From: Actinomycetota bacterium
GTDB taxonomy: Bacteria > Actinomycetota > Actinomycetes > Nanopelagicales > Nanopelagicaceae
Direction of reading: 5' to 3'
Length of the DNA stretch: 7,167 nucleotides
NCBI GenBank assembly: GCA_009700155.1
Contig: WLMP01000045.1
Coordinates: 1-7,167 of the forward strand
Shown here: positions 1 to 5,244 of the stretch, piece by piece
Position numbering within the stretch: position 1 is the first letter of the stretch
How the letters are laid out: each line of letters opens with the position of its first letter
Position numbers and translations under genes: made by a program
The notes under the pieces: generated by a model
Told to the model about the DNA's origin: nothing
Seen by the model: only the letters and a program-made list of their open reading frames with translations
Database searches by the model: none

Positions 1-288
1 AACAACTACTAAATCGTTAACCTTAAAGTTTCTTGCCCCGCAAATTACAAAACGGGTCTTACCACTTCCAAGATCTAATCCAACATATCGAATAGGTTTC
101 TTGTGGCCAGAAAGTTCTTCAATTGAGATTACTTTTCCTACCAGCAAAGGACCTTTTAGATCTTTGCCTTGATAGTCAATTCCTTCAATCTCAAAGCCTA
201 CGTTAACAAAAGCTTGAGCAATATCTTCAGCACTTACTTTGGTAGGAAGTGAAACAAACTCCTTGAGCCAACTTAGAGGTATCTTCAT
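1..288 (-). CDS. pheT: Phenylalanyl-tRNA synthetase beta subunit (N-terminal 96 codons, cut by the window edge)
   Basis: Reading leftward from the ATG at 288-286 gives an open frame to base 1, starting MKIPLSWLKEFV, the standard PheT opening. Residues about 45-96 are the start of the EMAP/OB-fold tRNA-binding domain: GHKKPIRYVGLDLG (61-74) and VICGARNF (81-88) correspond to the conserved HxxxxR...G and VCGAxN segments. The beta subunit pairs with PheS to form the (alpha-beta)2 enzyme that charges tRNA-Phe in the cytoplasm; the tRNA anticodon-binding and editing domains would lie in the missing part. The start ATG shares bases with the pheS stop (ATGA, 288-285), so translation is probably coupled to pheS, keeping the subunits equimolar. 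The truncation is caused by the window, not by mutation. Confidence 0.95.
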   Translation of the reverse strand, partial: MKIPLSWLKEFVSLPTKVSAEDIAQAFVNVGFEIEGIDYQGKDLKGPLLVGKVISIEELSGHKKPIRYVGLDLGSGKTRFVICGARNFKVNDLVVV

Positions 289-1301
289 TTGATGCCAACG
301 CCAAAACTTTGAGTAAACCGTACGTCACCTTCAACAATGTCATGCATATCGGTAATGCCATGCTTGACCATTAGCGTGCGTTCTAATCCCATACCAAAAG
401 CAAATCCAGAATACTTTTTAGTGTCTACACCACAAGCTATTAATACTTTCTCATTGACCATGCCACAACCGCCCCATTCAATCCAGCGGCCATTAAAGAA
501 AATATCAACCTCAGCTGATGGTTCAGTAAACGGGAAAAATGAAGGTCGCAATCTAGTCTGCACATTCTTGCCGAAGATTGACTTAGCAAAATAATCTAAA
601 GTTCCCTTAAGGTCAGCCATTGTTATGTTCTCATCGATTACTAATCCTTCGACCTGATGGAAAACAGGTGTGTGAGTGGCATCTAGTTCATCAGCGCGAT
701 AAGTTTTACCTGGACAAATAACATATATAGGCGGCTTTTGGTTAAGCATGGTTCTAATCTGAACTGGTGAAGTATGAGTTCTTAACACTAGTTTTGCTTC
801 AATTGGTTCAATAAAAAAAGTATCCTGCATAGTTCTTGCCGGATGATCTGCAGGAATATTTAGAGCATCAAAATTTAACCATTCAGATTCTAACTCTGGA
901 CCTTCTGCGATGTTGTAACCAATACCGATAAACAGATCGGCTATCTCATTGGTAAGAATTGTTAATGGATGTAAGCCACCCTTTAGGACTCTGCGTACCG
1001 GCAGCGAGACATCTACCTTTTCAGTTTGTAATGCAACCAAATCTCTTTTATCTGATAAATCATTGCTCTTTAGTTCAAATGCCGAATTTACGCTTGCCCT
1101 TGCTTGACCAATTAATTTTCCAAACTCTGCTCGCTGCGTAGCTTCAAGTGAACCCAATGCTTGGTTAGCTTTTGCCAGTGGAGATTTATCGCCAACAAAA
1201 TCGATTTTAATCTGCTTAAGCGCATCAAGATCGGCTGCTTGAGAGATAGCTGATAAAGCTTTTGCAAGTTCTTGCTCAATTTGAGCTTTATCTAACGCCA
1301 T
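285..1301 (-). CDS. pheS: Phenylalanyl-tRNA synthetase alpha subunit
   Basis: A 338-residue class II aminoacyl-tRNA synthetase catalytic subunit; it activates phenylalanine with ATP and transfers it to the tRNA 3' end. Residues 1-90 are the alpha-helical coiled-coil arm that contacts tRNA. The catalytic domain starts near HPLTILTNEI (111-120, motif 1 region). It continues through DHPARTMQDTFF (152-163) and the motif 2 region YRADELDATHTPVFHQVEG (201-219), with the Phe-pocket segment FFPFTEPSAEVD (255-266) and motif 3 GFAFGMGLERTLMVKHGI (299-316), which carries the ATP-binding arginine. Length is normal for bacterial PheS. The ATG at 1301 is preceded by GGGGA, and only 10 bases separate it from the methyltransferase stop, so it is co-transcribed. 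The stop overlaps the pheT start. Confidence 0.97.
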   Translation of the reverse strand: MALDKAQIEQELAKALSAISQAADLDALKQIKIDFVGDKSPLAKANQALGSLEATQRAEFGKLIGQARASVNSAFELKSNDLSDKRDLVALQTEKVDVSLPVRRVLKGGLHPLTILTNEIADLFIGIGYNIAEGPELESEWLNFDALNIPADHPARTMQDTFFIEPIEAKLVLRTHTSPVQIRTMLNQKPPIYVICPGKTYRADELDATHTPVFHQVEGLVIDENITMADLKGTLDYFAKSIFGKNVQTRLRPSFFPFTEPSAEVDIFFNGRWIEWGGCGMVNEKVLIACGVDTKKYSGFAFGMGLERTLMVKHGITDMHDIVEGDVRFTQSFGVGIK

Positions 1302-1311
1302 ATCCCCAATT

Positions 1312-2127
1312 CTATAATGACAGACCTATGGAATGCATGACAATTGCCGCAGCACTTGCAACATTTAATGACTCTGCAAAGCCTTTCATTGGGATTGAAA
1401 CTGTGTTTAGGTCAGCCGGTAGTTCTGGTAATCCCCTAGCTTCATTACCAAATATCCAAACCGATGGCCCTGCTGAACTTTGCTTTATGAACGCGGTATC
1501 AAGAATAGAGTTGCCCCTTGCATCAAGAGCGTAAATGCTAAGACCTTGATCCTTTGACTCAGAAATAAAATCTGAAAAATCTACATCGGCAATTACTGGA
1601 ATATGCCAGAGTGAACCCACAGTTGCACGGACAGTTTTCGGATTGAAAATATCAACACTTGCCTCAGAGAAAACCACTGCATCAAAGCCACAAGCATCAG
1701 CTGTTCTAATAACTGTTCCAGCATTGCCTGGATCTTGTATCTGCCAAAAGTAAGCAATTTTGCTTGGAGACATCTGCCAAAGATCTTTTAACTTCAATGA
1801 CTTAGTAGAACATAACGCCAAAATACCCTGAGGGCTTTCAGAGTCTGCCATAGCTTTCATAACTTGGTCAGAAACTGTGATTAACTCATATTTTGAAAGT
1901 ACTTCCTCAGAAATCTCTGAACTTAACTTTGTAAGTCCATCCTCTGTTACATAAATTTTTTTAAGTGCTAATCCTTCATTTATCTTTGGCATTAATGCTT
2001 CGCGCACAGACTGAATACCCTCAACTACAAATGTGCTCTCGGCCTCACGAGTCTTCTTTCCTCTAGGACCAAGAAGAGCCTTAACTCGCTCGATATGGGG
2101 CGAGTTAAGGCTCGAAATATTTTCCAT
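1312..2127 (-). CDS. SpoU/TrmH-family 23S rRNA 2'-O-ribose methyltransferase
   Basis: A 271-residue SPOUT-class enzyme that uses S-adenosylmethionine to 2'-O-methylate RNA. Residues 1-100 form the N-terminal substrate-binding domain (SPHIERVKALLG at 9-20; FVVEGIQSVREAL at 33-45). The knotted catalytic domain shows motif 1, DPGNAGTVIRTADACGFDA (132-150, with N135 and R141), motif 2, WIFGNEARGLP (224-234, E229), and motif 3, IPMKGFAESLNVASAAA (245-261, N255), so all expected active-site residues are present. Lying between rplT and pheS is the usual actinobacterial position, where homologs are annotated as TrmH/SpoU or 23S rRNA (guanosine or uridine) methyltransferases. The exact nucleotide target cannot be read from the sequence, so no symbol is given. 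Its first codons contain a perfect 14-bp inverted repeat, and the SD is weak (AGAG two bases from ATG), suggesting lower output than the ribosomal protein genes upstream. Confidence 0.93.
   Translation of the reverse strand: MENISSLNSPHIERVKALLGPRGKKTREAESTFVVEGIQSVREALMPKINEGLALKKIYVTEDGLTKLSSEISEEVLSKYELITVSDQVMKAMADSESPQGILALCSTKSLKLKDLWQMSPSKIAYFWQIQDPGNAGTVIRTADACGFDAVVFSEASVDIFNPKTVRATVGSLWHIPVIADVDFSDFISESKDQGLSIYALDARGNSILDTAFIKQSSAGPSVWIFGNEARGLPELPADLNTVSIPMKGFAESLNVASAAAIVMHSIGLSL
2076..2113 (-). promoter_or_regulatory. Perfect 14-bp inverted repeat inside the 5' end of the methyltransferase gene
   Basis: On the plus strand GAGCCTTAACTCGC (2076-2089) is followed, after a 10-base loop (2090-2099), by its exact reverse complement GCGAGTTAAGGCTC (2100-2113). 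In the minus-strand transcript the stem begins 15 bases after the A of the start codon and covers codons 5-18. Just 3' of it the RNA reads UUCUUGG, only a poor U-tract. The position, about 38-75 bases after the rplT stop, is where an end-of-operon terminator would sit. I infer a partial attenuator or translation-slowing stem that lowers expression of the methyltransferase and possibly pheST relative to the ribosomal protein genes; function is unproven. Confidence 0.6.
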
Positions 2128-2129
2128 CT

Positions 2130-2143
2130 CTAATACTTATTAG
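2130..2143. repeat. Short palindrome directly upstream of the methyltransferase start
   Basis: CTAATACTTATTAG is a 14-base inverted repeat with six-base arms and a two-base centre, in the 23-base gap between the rplT stop and the methyltransferase ATG. As RNA it could form five pairs around a four-base loop ending two bases before the start codon. All pairs but the outer one are A-U, so it is weak. Its role, if any, is unknown. Confidence 0.35.
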
Positions 2144-2150
2144 ATGATGT

Positions 2151-2513
2151 TTAAGCAGTTACAACGTTTTTGCGTGCAATCTCAACTAACTTTGAGAACG
2201 CTACTGGATCATTAGTTGCAAGCTCTGAAAGAACTCTACGATCAACCTCTACTCCAGCAACTTTTAATCCCTGAATTAAACGGTTATAAGTCATTCCGTT
2301 AGATCTTGCAGCAGCATTAATTCTTTGGATCCAAAGGCGACGAAAATCTCCCTTTTTGTCTTTTCTATCATTGAATGCATAAACAAGGGAGTGAGTTACC
2401 TGCTCCTTTGCCTTAGTGAAAAGACGTGAACGTTGTCCGCGATAGCCCGCAGCACGTTCTAGAGTTGTACGGCGCTTTTTAGCCGCATGAACACCACGTT
2501 TTACTCTAGCCAT
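2151..2513 (-). CDS. rplT: Large-subunit ribosomal protein L20 (bL20)
   Basis: A 120-residue basic protein with the bL20 hallmarks ARVKRG at the N-terminus, [19 protein letters not shown] (21-39), [18 protein letters not shown] (56-73) and a globular C-terminal half (about 60-115). L20 binds 23S rRNA early in 50S assembly through its long N-terminal helix. In Escherichia coli and Bacillus subtilis the protein also represses its own operon by binding mRNA; whether this happens here cannot be told. An AGGGAGAG SD (around 2517-2524) abuts the rpmI stop 11 bases upstream, so translation of the two genes is probably coupled. Length is normal for the family. Confidence 0.98.
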   Translation of the reverse strand: MARVKRGVHAAKKRRTTLERAAGYRGQRSRLFTKAKEQVTHSLVYAFNDRKDKKGDFRRLWIQRINAAARSNGMTYNRLIQGLKVAGVEVDRRVLSELATNDPVAFSKLVEIARKNVVTA

Positions 2514-2524
2514 TTATCTCTCCC

Positions 2525-2722
2525 TTACTTCAAACCAAGCATGCGCTTTGCAGCAAATGCGTTTGGTGCTTTTGCCTCAACATCACCGGTTAATCGACGA
2601 GTCAACCGTGAAGACTTTCGCTCAAGCAGGTGGCGCTTGCCAGCACGCTCGTGCATTATTTTTCCAGAACCAGTGACGCGGAATCTCTTCTTCGCTCCAC
2701 TGTGCGTTTTCATCTTTGGCAT
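2525..2722 (-). CDS. rpmI: Large-subunit ribosomal protein L35 (bL35)
   Basis: A 65-residue, strongly basic protein beginning [20 protein letters not shown], the bL35 signature, followed by [14 protein letters not shown] and a C-terminal KRMLGLK. It is a 50S subunit component bound to 23S rRNA. Length matches the family (about 64-66). It lies between infC and rplT in the standard order, 24 bases after the infC stop, and has the best SD in the operon. Nothing is unusual about the protein itself. Confidence 0.98.
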   Translation of the reverse strand: MPKMKTHSGAKKRFRVTGSGKIMHERAGKRHLLERKSSRLTRRLTGDVEAKAPNAFAAKRMLGLK

Positions 2723-2728
2723 TTACTT

Positions 2729-2735
2729 ACCTCCT
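2729..2735 (-). promoter_or_regulatory. Strong SD for rpmI (AGGAGGT)
   Basis: The minus strand reads AGGAGGT at 2735-2729, a full match to the anti-SD core, six bases before the rpmI ATG. It is much stronger than the sites of the methyltransferase and pheS genes, consistent with high synthesis of ribosomal proteins from the shared mRNA. Confidence 0.85.
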
Positions 2736-2746
2736 GTTGATTAAAA

Positions 2747-3301
2747 CTATTTTGCTTTGACTTCAGGTGCTGCCTTTTTAGCAGTACTAGTCTTTTTAGC
2801 CGGCCCAAGCACCATCGTCATGTTGCGTCCCTCTTGCTTTGGCGCAAACTCAACAATTGAAACTTCAGCTAACTCTTCAGCAAGCTTTTGCAATAACCGA
2901 TATCCGATCTCTGGACGAGATTGTTCACGTCCTCGAAACTGAATTGTTACCTTCACTTTGTCACCACCGCTTAAAAATCGTTCAATATGATTCCGCTTAG
3001 TCTCGTAATCATGAGGCTCGATATTTGGTCGAAGTCGCATTTCTTTCACAACAATGTGTGTCTGATTTTGACGAGCTTCCCTGGCCTTCTGCGCAATTTC
3101 GTATTTGTACTTTCCAAAATCCATAATTTTGCAGACCGGTGGATTGGCATCTGGTGAAATTTCGACGAGATCTAAACCGATCTCCTCCGATAACTTAAGC
3201 GCTTTATCTATTGCTGTTACGCCTAGTTGCTCACCGTCATATCCAATTAACCGAACTTCAGGAACGCGAATTCGATCATTAATACGTGGTTCTGTGCTGA
3301 T
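2747..3301 (-). CDS. infC: Translation initiation factor IF-3, initiating at a rare AUC codon
   Basis: IF-3 binds the 30S subunit, blocks premature 50S joining and checks start codon-initiator tRNA pairing. A scan for standard start codons gives only the C-terminal 125 residues from an internal ATG (3124), but the frame continues upstream with clear IF3-N sequence: [19 protein letters not shown] (2-20), [20 protein letters not shown] (44-63). There is no ATG, GTG, TTG or CTG between the upstream in-frame TGA (3337-3335) and codon 60. The ATC at 3301-3299 follows AAGGAG (3312-3307) by five bases and gives the expected [10 protein letters not shown] start, read as Met, and a normal 184-residue length. 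IF3-C spans about 80-168 ([19 protein letters not shown], 86-104), then a Lys/Ala-rich tail (169-184). In E. coli, infC starts at AUU, so that IF-3 limits its own synthesis; the same control is inferred here. Confidence 0.95.
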   Translation of the reverse strand: MSTEPRINDRIRVPEVRLIGYDGEQLGVTAIDKALKLSEEIGLDLVEISPDANPPVCKIMDFGKYKYEIAQKAREARQNQTHIVVKEMRLRPNIEPHDYETKRNHIERFLSGGDKVKVTIQFRGREQSRPEIGYRLLQKLAEELAEVSIVEFAPKQEGRNMTMVLGPAKKTSTAKKAAPEVKAK

Positions 3302-3306
3302 AACTT

Positions 3307-3312
3307 CTCCTT
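3307..3312 (-). promoter_or_regulatory. SD that fixes the infC AUC start
   Basis: The minus strand reads AAGGAG, then AAGTT, then ATC. This places a good SD five bases before the rare start codon and directly next to the 3' arm of the leader hairpin. No other in-frame codon has an SD at usable distance. Confidence 0.85.
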
Positions 3313-3357
3313 GCTGTTTCGCTAGATTAGATTGTCATTACACAAGCGAAAAACAGC
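3313..3357 (-). promoter_or_regulatory. infC leader hairpin abutting the SD
   Basis: In the infC transcript GCUGUUUUUCGCU (3357-3345) can pair with AGCGAAACAGC (3323-3313): seven plus four base pairs with a two-U bulge and a 21-base loop. The stem ends directly where AAGGAG begins. This could modulate ribosome access to infC or be a binding site for a regulator such as L20, which controls this operon in Firmicutes and E. coli through different structures. Pairing is seen in the sequence; function is inferred. Confidence 0.55.
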
Positions 3358-3367
3358 CGCACTTCAT
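3338..3367 (-). other. Possible 9-codon leader reading frame (MKCGCFSLV) before infC
   Basis: An ATG at 3367-3365 opens MKCGCFSLV and stops at TAA (3340-3338), 36 bases before the infC AUC. Its codons cover the whole 5' arm of the infC leader hairpin, so a translating ribosome would open that stem. Against it: no SD precedes the ATG, no TANNNT sits at leaderless distance, and a frame this short arises easily by chance. Recorded as a candidate only. Confidence 0.25.
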
Positions 3368-3442
3368 AAGAAGCAACCAGTTCGCCGAAACGAAGTAGGT
3401 GGGAGCGTATGCATCCACTTGATGAGGTAATCCTACCTGAGC

Positions 3443-3471
3443 CTTATAGGGTGAGGAAATTGAGCGTAGAA
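3443..3471 (-). promoter_or_regulatory. Candidate promoter of the infC operon
   Basis: On the minus strand TATAAG (3448-3443) is a good -10 match. TTCTAC (3471-3466), 17 bases upstream, is a poor -35, which is common in Actinobacteria. Transcription would start near 3436, giving a leader of about 135 bases that contains a five-pair hairpin (AGGTA-GGAT-TACCT, 3438-3425) near its 5' end and the SD-adjacent hairpin near its 3' end. Confidence 0.45.
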
Positions 3472-3575
3472 AATTGGCCTAAATGAAAATAACCCCCAAA
3501 ATCAGATAGAACTTACCGGAAATTCTCAGCCTTAGTTCTATTCTTTTTATTCATACCCACCCCCTTTGGGCTAAA

Positions 3576-3606
3576 GCATCTCCGAACTCAACCCTGAGTT
3601 CGGTGC
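3576..3606 (+). promoter_or_regulatory. Hairpin in the permease mRNA leader
   Basis: CCGAACTCA (3582-3590) and TGAGTTCGG (3595-3603) pair perfectly over nine bases around an ACCC loop. GCA (3576-3578) and TGC (3604-3606) add three pairs below a three-base bulge. It ends seven bases before AAGGAG (3614-3619), the permease SD, and has no T-run after it, so it is not an intrinsic terminator. Likely a regulatory or stabilising element of the leader; the ligand or protein is unknown. Confidence 0.55.
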
Positions 3607-3624
3607 AACAATTAAGGAGCATGA

Positions 3625-4881
3625 ATGCTTAGCTGGAAACTTCATGGAAATGGCAAGCAGATTCAACCTGGTGAGGTTGTTTCTATCGATGAAAGATTAT
3701 CTTGGCCAAGAACATTTGGAATGGGAATTCAGCACATCGCTGCAATGTTTGGAGCTACTTTTCTAGTTCCGATTATCACTGGCTTTTCGCCGACCACAAC
3801 TCTTTTCTTTTCAGGTGTTGGAACAATCCTGTTCATTATTATTACCCAGAATAAATTACCAAGCTATCTTGGTTCATCCTTTGCCTTTTTAGCACCAGTT
3901 GCTGCCGCTAAAACTTCAGGTGGAATTCCAGCCGCACTTGGTGGAATTGTTGCCGCAGGAGTTTTACTTGCAATAGTTGGATTTATTGCCAAGGCTGCAG
4001 GTACAGGTTGGATCGAAAACCTAATGCCACCAGTAGTAACTGGCACTATTGTGATGGTTATCGGCTTAAATCTTGCTGGAGCTGCAAAGAATGACTTCAA
4101 TGCTGACCAAAGGCTTGGTTTGATCACCTTACTTTCAATTGGATTAATCTCTGCATATTTCCGTGGCTTCTTAGGCAGAATTAGTATTTTTGCCGGATTA
4201 GTAATTGGTTATGCAATAGCTGCATTTATGGGCGATGTTGATTTCTCTGGCGTTGAATCAGCTAAATGGGTTGCATTGCCATCATTTACATCACCAACTT
4301 TCGACAGCAGCGCAATGTTGTTGTTTTTGCCAGTGGTTCTTGTATTAATCGCTGAAAACGTTGGACATGTAAAGGCTGTTGCAGCCATGACTGGTAAAAA
4401 CCTAGATGATCAAATAGGTAACGCATTGATCGCTGATGGAGCTGCAACCACACTTGCAGGTCTTGGTGGTGGATCTGGAACAACTACCTATGCTGAGAAT
4501 ATTGGCGTTATGGCAGCAAGCCGTGTCTACTCCACTCTTGCATATATCTTTGCTGGTGTTGGCGCAATTGTTCTTGCTCTATCACCTAAATTTGGCGCCG
4601 TACTTTCAGCTACTCCTGCCGGTGTTAAGGGCGGAGTAACTGTTGCTCTGTTTGGAATGATCGGTGTTTTAGGTGCAAGAATTTGGATTGACGCAAGAGT
4701 TTCTTTTGCTAATCCAGTAAATCTATACATCGCAGCATCTTCATTAATCATCGGTATTTCAGATATTGCTTGGACTAATGGCGATTACACCTTCAGTGGA
4801 ATCATTAATGCCACAGTCATGGCAGTTGTTGGATATCAAATTCTCAACCGGATATCCAAAGCTCGTGGTACTTCTAACTAA
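3625..4881 (+). CDS. uraA: Uracil:proton symporter, UraA-type NCS2 permease
   Basis: A 418-residue inner-membrane nucleobase transporter of the NCS2 (nucleobase-ascorbate) family with a largely hydrophobic sequence consistent with the 14-helix UraA fold. Substrate-site residues match UraA: the TM8 motif AENVGHVKAV (243-252, E244 and H248) and the TM10 motif TTTYAENIGVMAASRVYST (286-304, E291). These align with E. coli UraA E241, H245 and E290. The TM3 segment YLGSSFAFLAP (81-91) is also typical. Together they favour uracil over xanthine or urate. The start is ATG 3625, with AAGGAG five bases upstream; an ATG at 3621 is too close to the SD and stops after three codons. The gene stands alone between a structured leader and a strong terminator, implying independent regulation for pyrimidine salvage. 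Confidence 0.93.
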   Translation: MLSWKLHGNGKQIQPGEVVSIDERLSWPRTFGMGIQHIAAMFGATFLVPIITGFSPTTTLFFSGVGTILFIIITQNKLPSYLGSSFAFLAPVAAAKTSGGIPAALGGIVAAGVLLAIVGFIAKAAGTGWIENLMPPVVTGTIVMVIGLNLAGAAKNDFNADQRLGLITLLSIGLISAYFRGFLGRISIFAGLVIGYAIAAFMGDVDFSGVESAKWVALPSFTSPTFDSSAMLLFLPVVLVLIAENVGHVKAVAAMTGKNLDDQIGNALIADGAATTLAGLGGGSGTTTYAENIGVMAASRVYSTLAYIFAGVGAIVLALSPKFGAVLSATPAGVKGGVTVALFGMIGVLGARIWIDARVSFANPVNLYIAASSLIIGISDIAWTNGDYTFSGIINATVMAVVGYQILNRISKARGTSN

Positions 4882-4894
4882 CAAGTAAAAGTAG

Positions 4895-4933
4895 ATGAGG
4901 TGGCTCACATTTGATGAGCCACCTCATTCTTTT
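4895..4933 (+). terminator. Intrinsic terminator after the uracil permease gene
   Basis: ATGAGGTGGCTCA (4895-4907) and TGAGCCACCTCAT (4915-4927) form a perfect 13-bp stem with a seven-base loop, followed by TCTTTT. It begins 14 bases after the permease stop codon. This is a textbook rho-independent terminator and separates the permease from the downstream small gene. Confidence 0.92.
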
Positions 4934-4934
4934 A

Positions 4935-4950
4935 TCTAGTTAAAACTAGA
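4935..4950. repeat. Inverted repeat TCTAGTTAAAACTAGA upstream of the DUF3099 gene
   Basis: A perfect 16-base inverted repeat (seven-base arms, AA centre) just after the permease terminator. It overlaps where the -35 region of the DUF3099 promoter would fall, so it could be an operator for a dimeric repressor. It is short and AT-rich, and chance is a fair alternative. Confidence 0.35.
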
Positions 4951-4959
4951 AAATACAAC

Positions 4960-4972
4960 TAACATCAACCTA
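4960..4972 (+). promoter_or_regulatory. Candidate leaderless promoter of the DUF3099 gene
   Basis: TAACAT (4960-4965) fits the actinobacterial TANNNT -10 form, and six bases later comes the ATG at 4972. No SD precedes the ATG (the bases are CATCAACCT). Transcription starting on the A of ATG would give a leaderless mRNA, a common arrangement in Actinobacteria. No good -35 is visible. Confidence 0.45.
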
Positions 4973-5244
4973 TGAAGAAGAGCAAAGTTGTAAGTCAGTC
5001 AATTACTTCTGCCCAATCGGGATTATCGATTGATCAGTCTGCAAGACAGCGTCGATATTTTATTTCAATGATGATTAGAACTGCTTGCTTTGTTTTGACC
5101 GTAATTCTGCCAAGTCCTTACCGATGGATTGCCTTAATTGGAGCTTTAACCCTTCCTTACATTGCAGTAATCGCAGCCAACGCTGGTCGAGAAACAATTC
5201 GTAAAGATGCTGTATTTAGTCCAAAACAAAAGCGATTGAACTAG
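4972..5244 (+). CDS. DUF3099 family small membrane protein
   Basis: A 90-residue protein with the layout of the DUF3099 family, known to me from Actinobacteria. A polar N-terminus carries SITSAQSGLSIDQSARQRRYFISM (10-33), followed by two hydrophobic helices (about 31-47 and 51-70) around a PSPYRW turn (48-52), and LPYIAVIAANAGRE (61-74). The C-terminus is short and basic. It is predicted to be a cytoplasmic-membrane protein with both ends probably inside. Its function is not known and none is assigned. The start at 4972 is chosen because homologs begin just before the ITSA segment and no other upstream start is in frame nearby; there is no SD. The stop TAG overlaps the stop of the convergent ABC exporter gene in CTAG. 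Confidence 0.85.
   Translation: MKKSKVVSQSITSAQSGLSIDQSARQRRYFISMMIRTACFVLTVILPSPYRWIALIGALTLPYIAVIAANAGRETIRKDAVFSPKQKRLN

Larger units (their letters stand above)
3302..3624. other. Divergent intergenic region between infC and the uracil permease gene
   Basis: This 323-base stretch holds no convincing full gene. The left half (3302 to about 3475) contains the infC leader, its hairpins and a candidate promoter, all on the minus strand. The right half contains the permease leader on the plus strand: a pyrimidine-rich block (about 3537-3567), the hairpin at 3576-3606 and the SD at 3614-3619. I found no plus-strand promoter with both hexamers convincing, although TATTCT (3539-3544) fits the TANNNT -10 form. 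No known riboswitch class was recognised. Confidence 0.7.

Noticed and set aside
337..594. Plus-strand open frame opposite pheS
   Set aside because: It lies fully antisense to a strongly conserved synthetase gene, has no SD or recognisable protein features, and is a shadow frame.
2487..2744. Plus-strand open frame across rplT/rpmI
   Set aside because: It is antisense to two essential ribosomal protein genes with clear family matches; its composition merely mirrors their basic codons.
2747..3124. A 125-residue truncated IF-3 beginning at the internal ATG
   Set aside because: Conserved IF3-N sequence continues 59 codons upstream in the same frame with a proper SD before ATC, so the short form is a start-codon calling artefact, not a broken gene.
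3105..3398. Plus-strand open frame covering the infC 5' end and leader
   Set aside because: The opposite strand holds the true IF3 N-terminal domain and leader; the frame has no SD and no recognisable protein.
3302..3624. tRNA, known riboswitch or T-box in the divergent region
   Set aside because: No cloverleaf, no T-box sequence and no recognised riboswitch core were found by eye; only simple hairpins are supported.
3621..3632. Tiny frame ATG-AAT-GCT-TAG overlapping the permease start
   Set aside because: Its ATG is only one base from the SD, while the permease ATG at 3625 has ideal spacing; three codons carry no signal.
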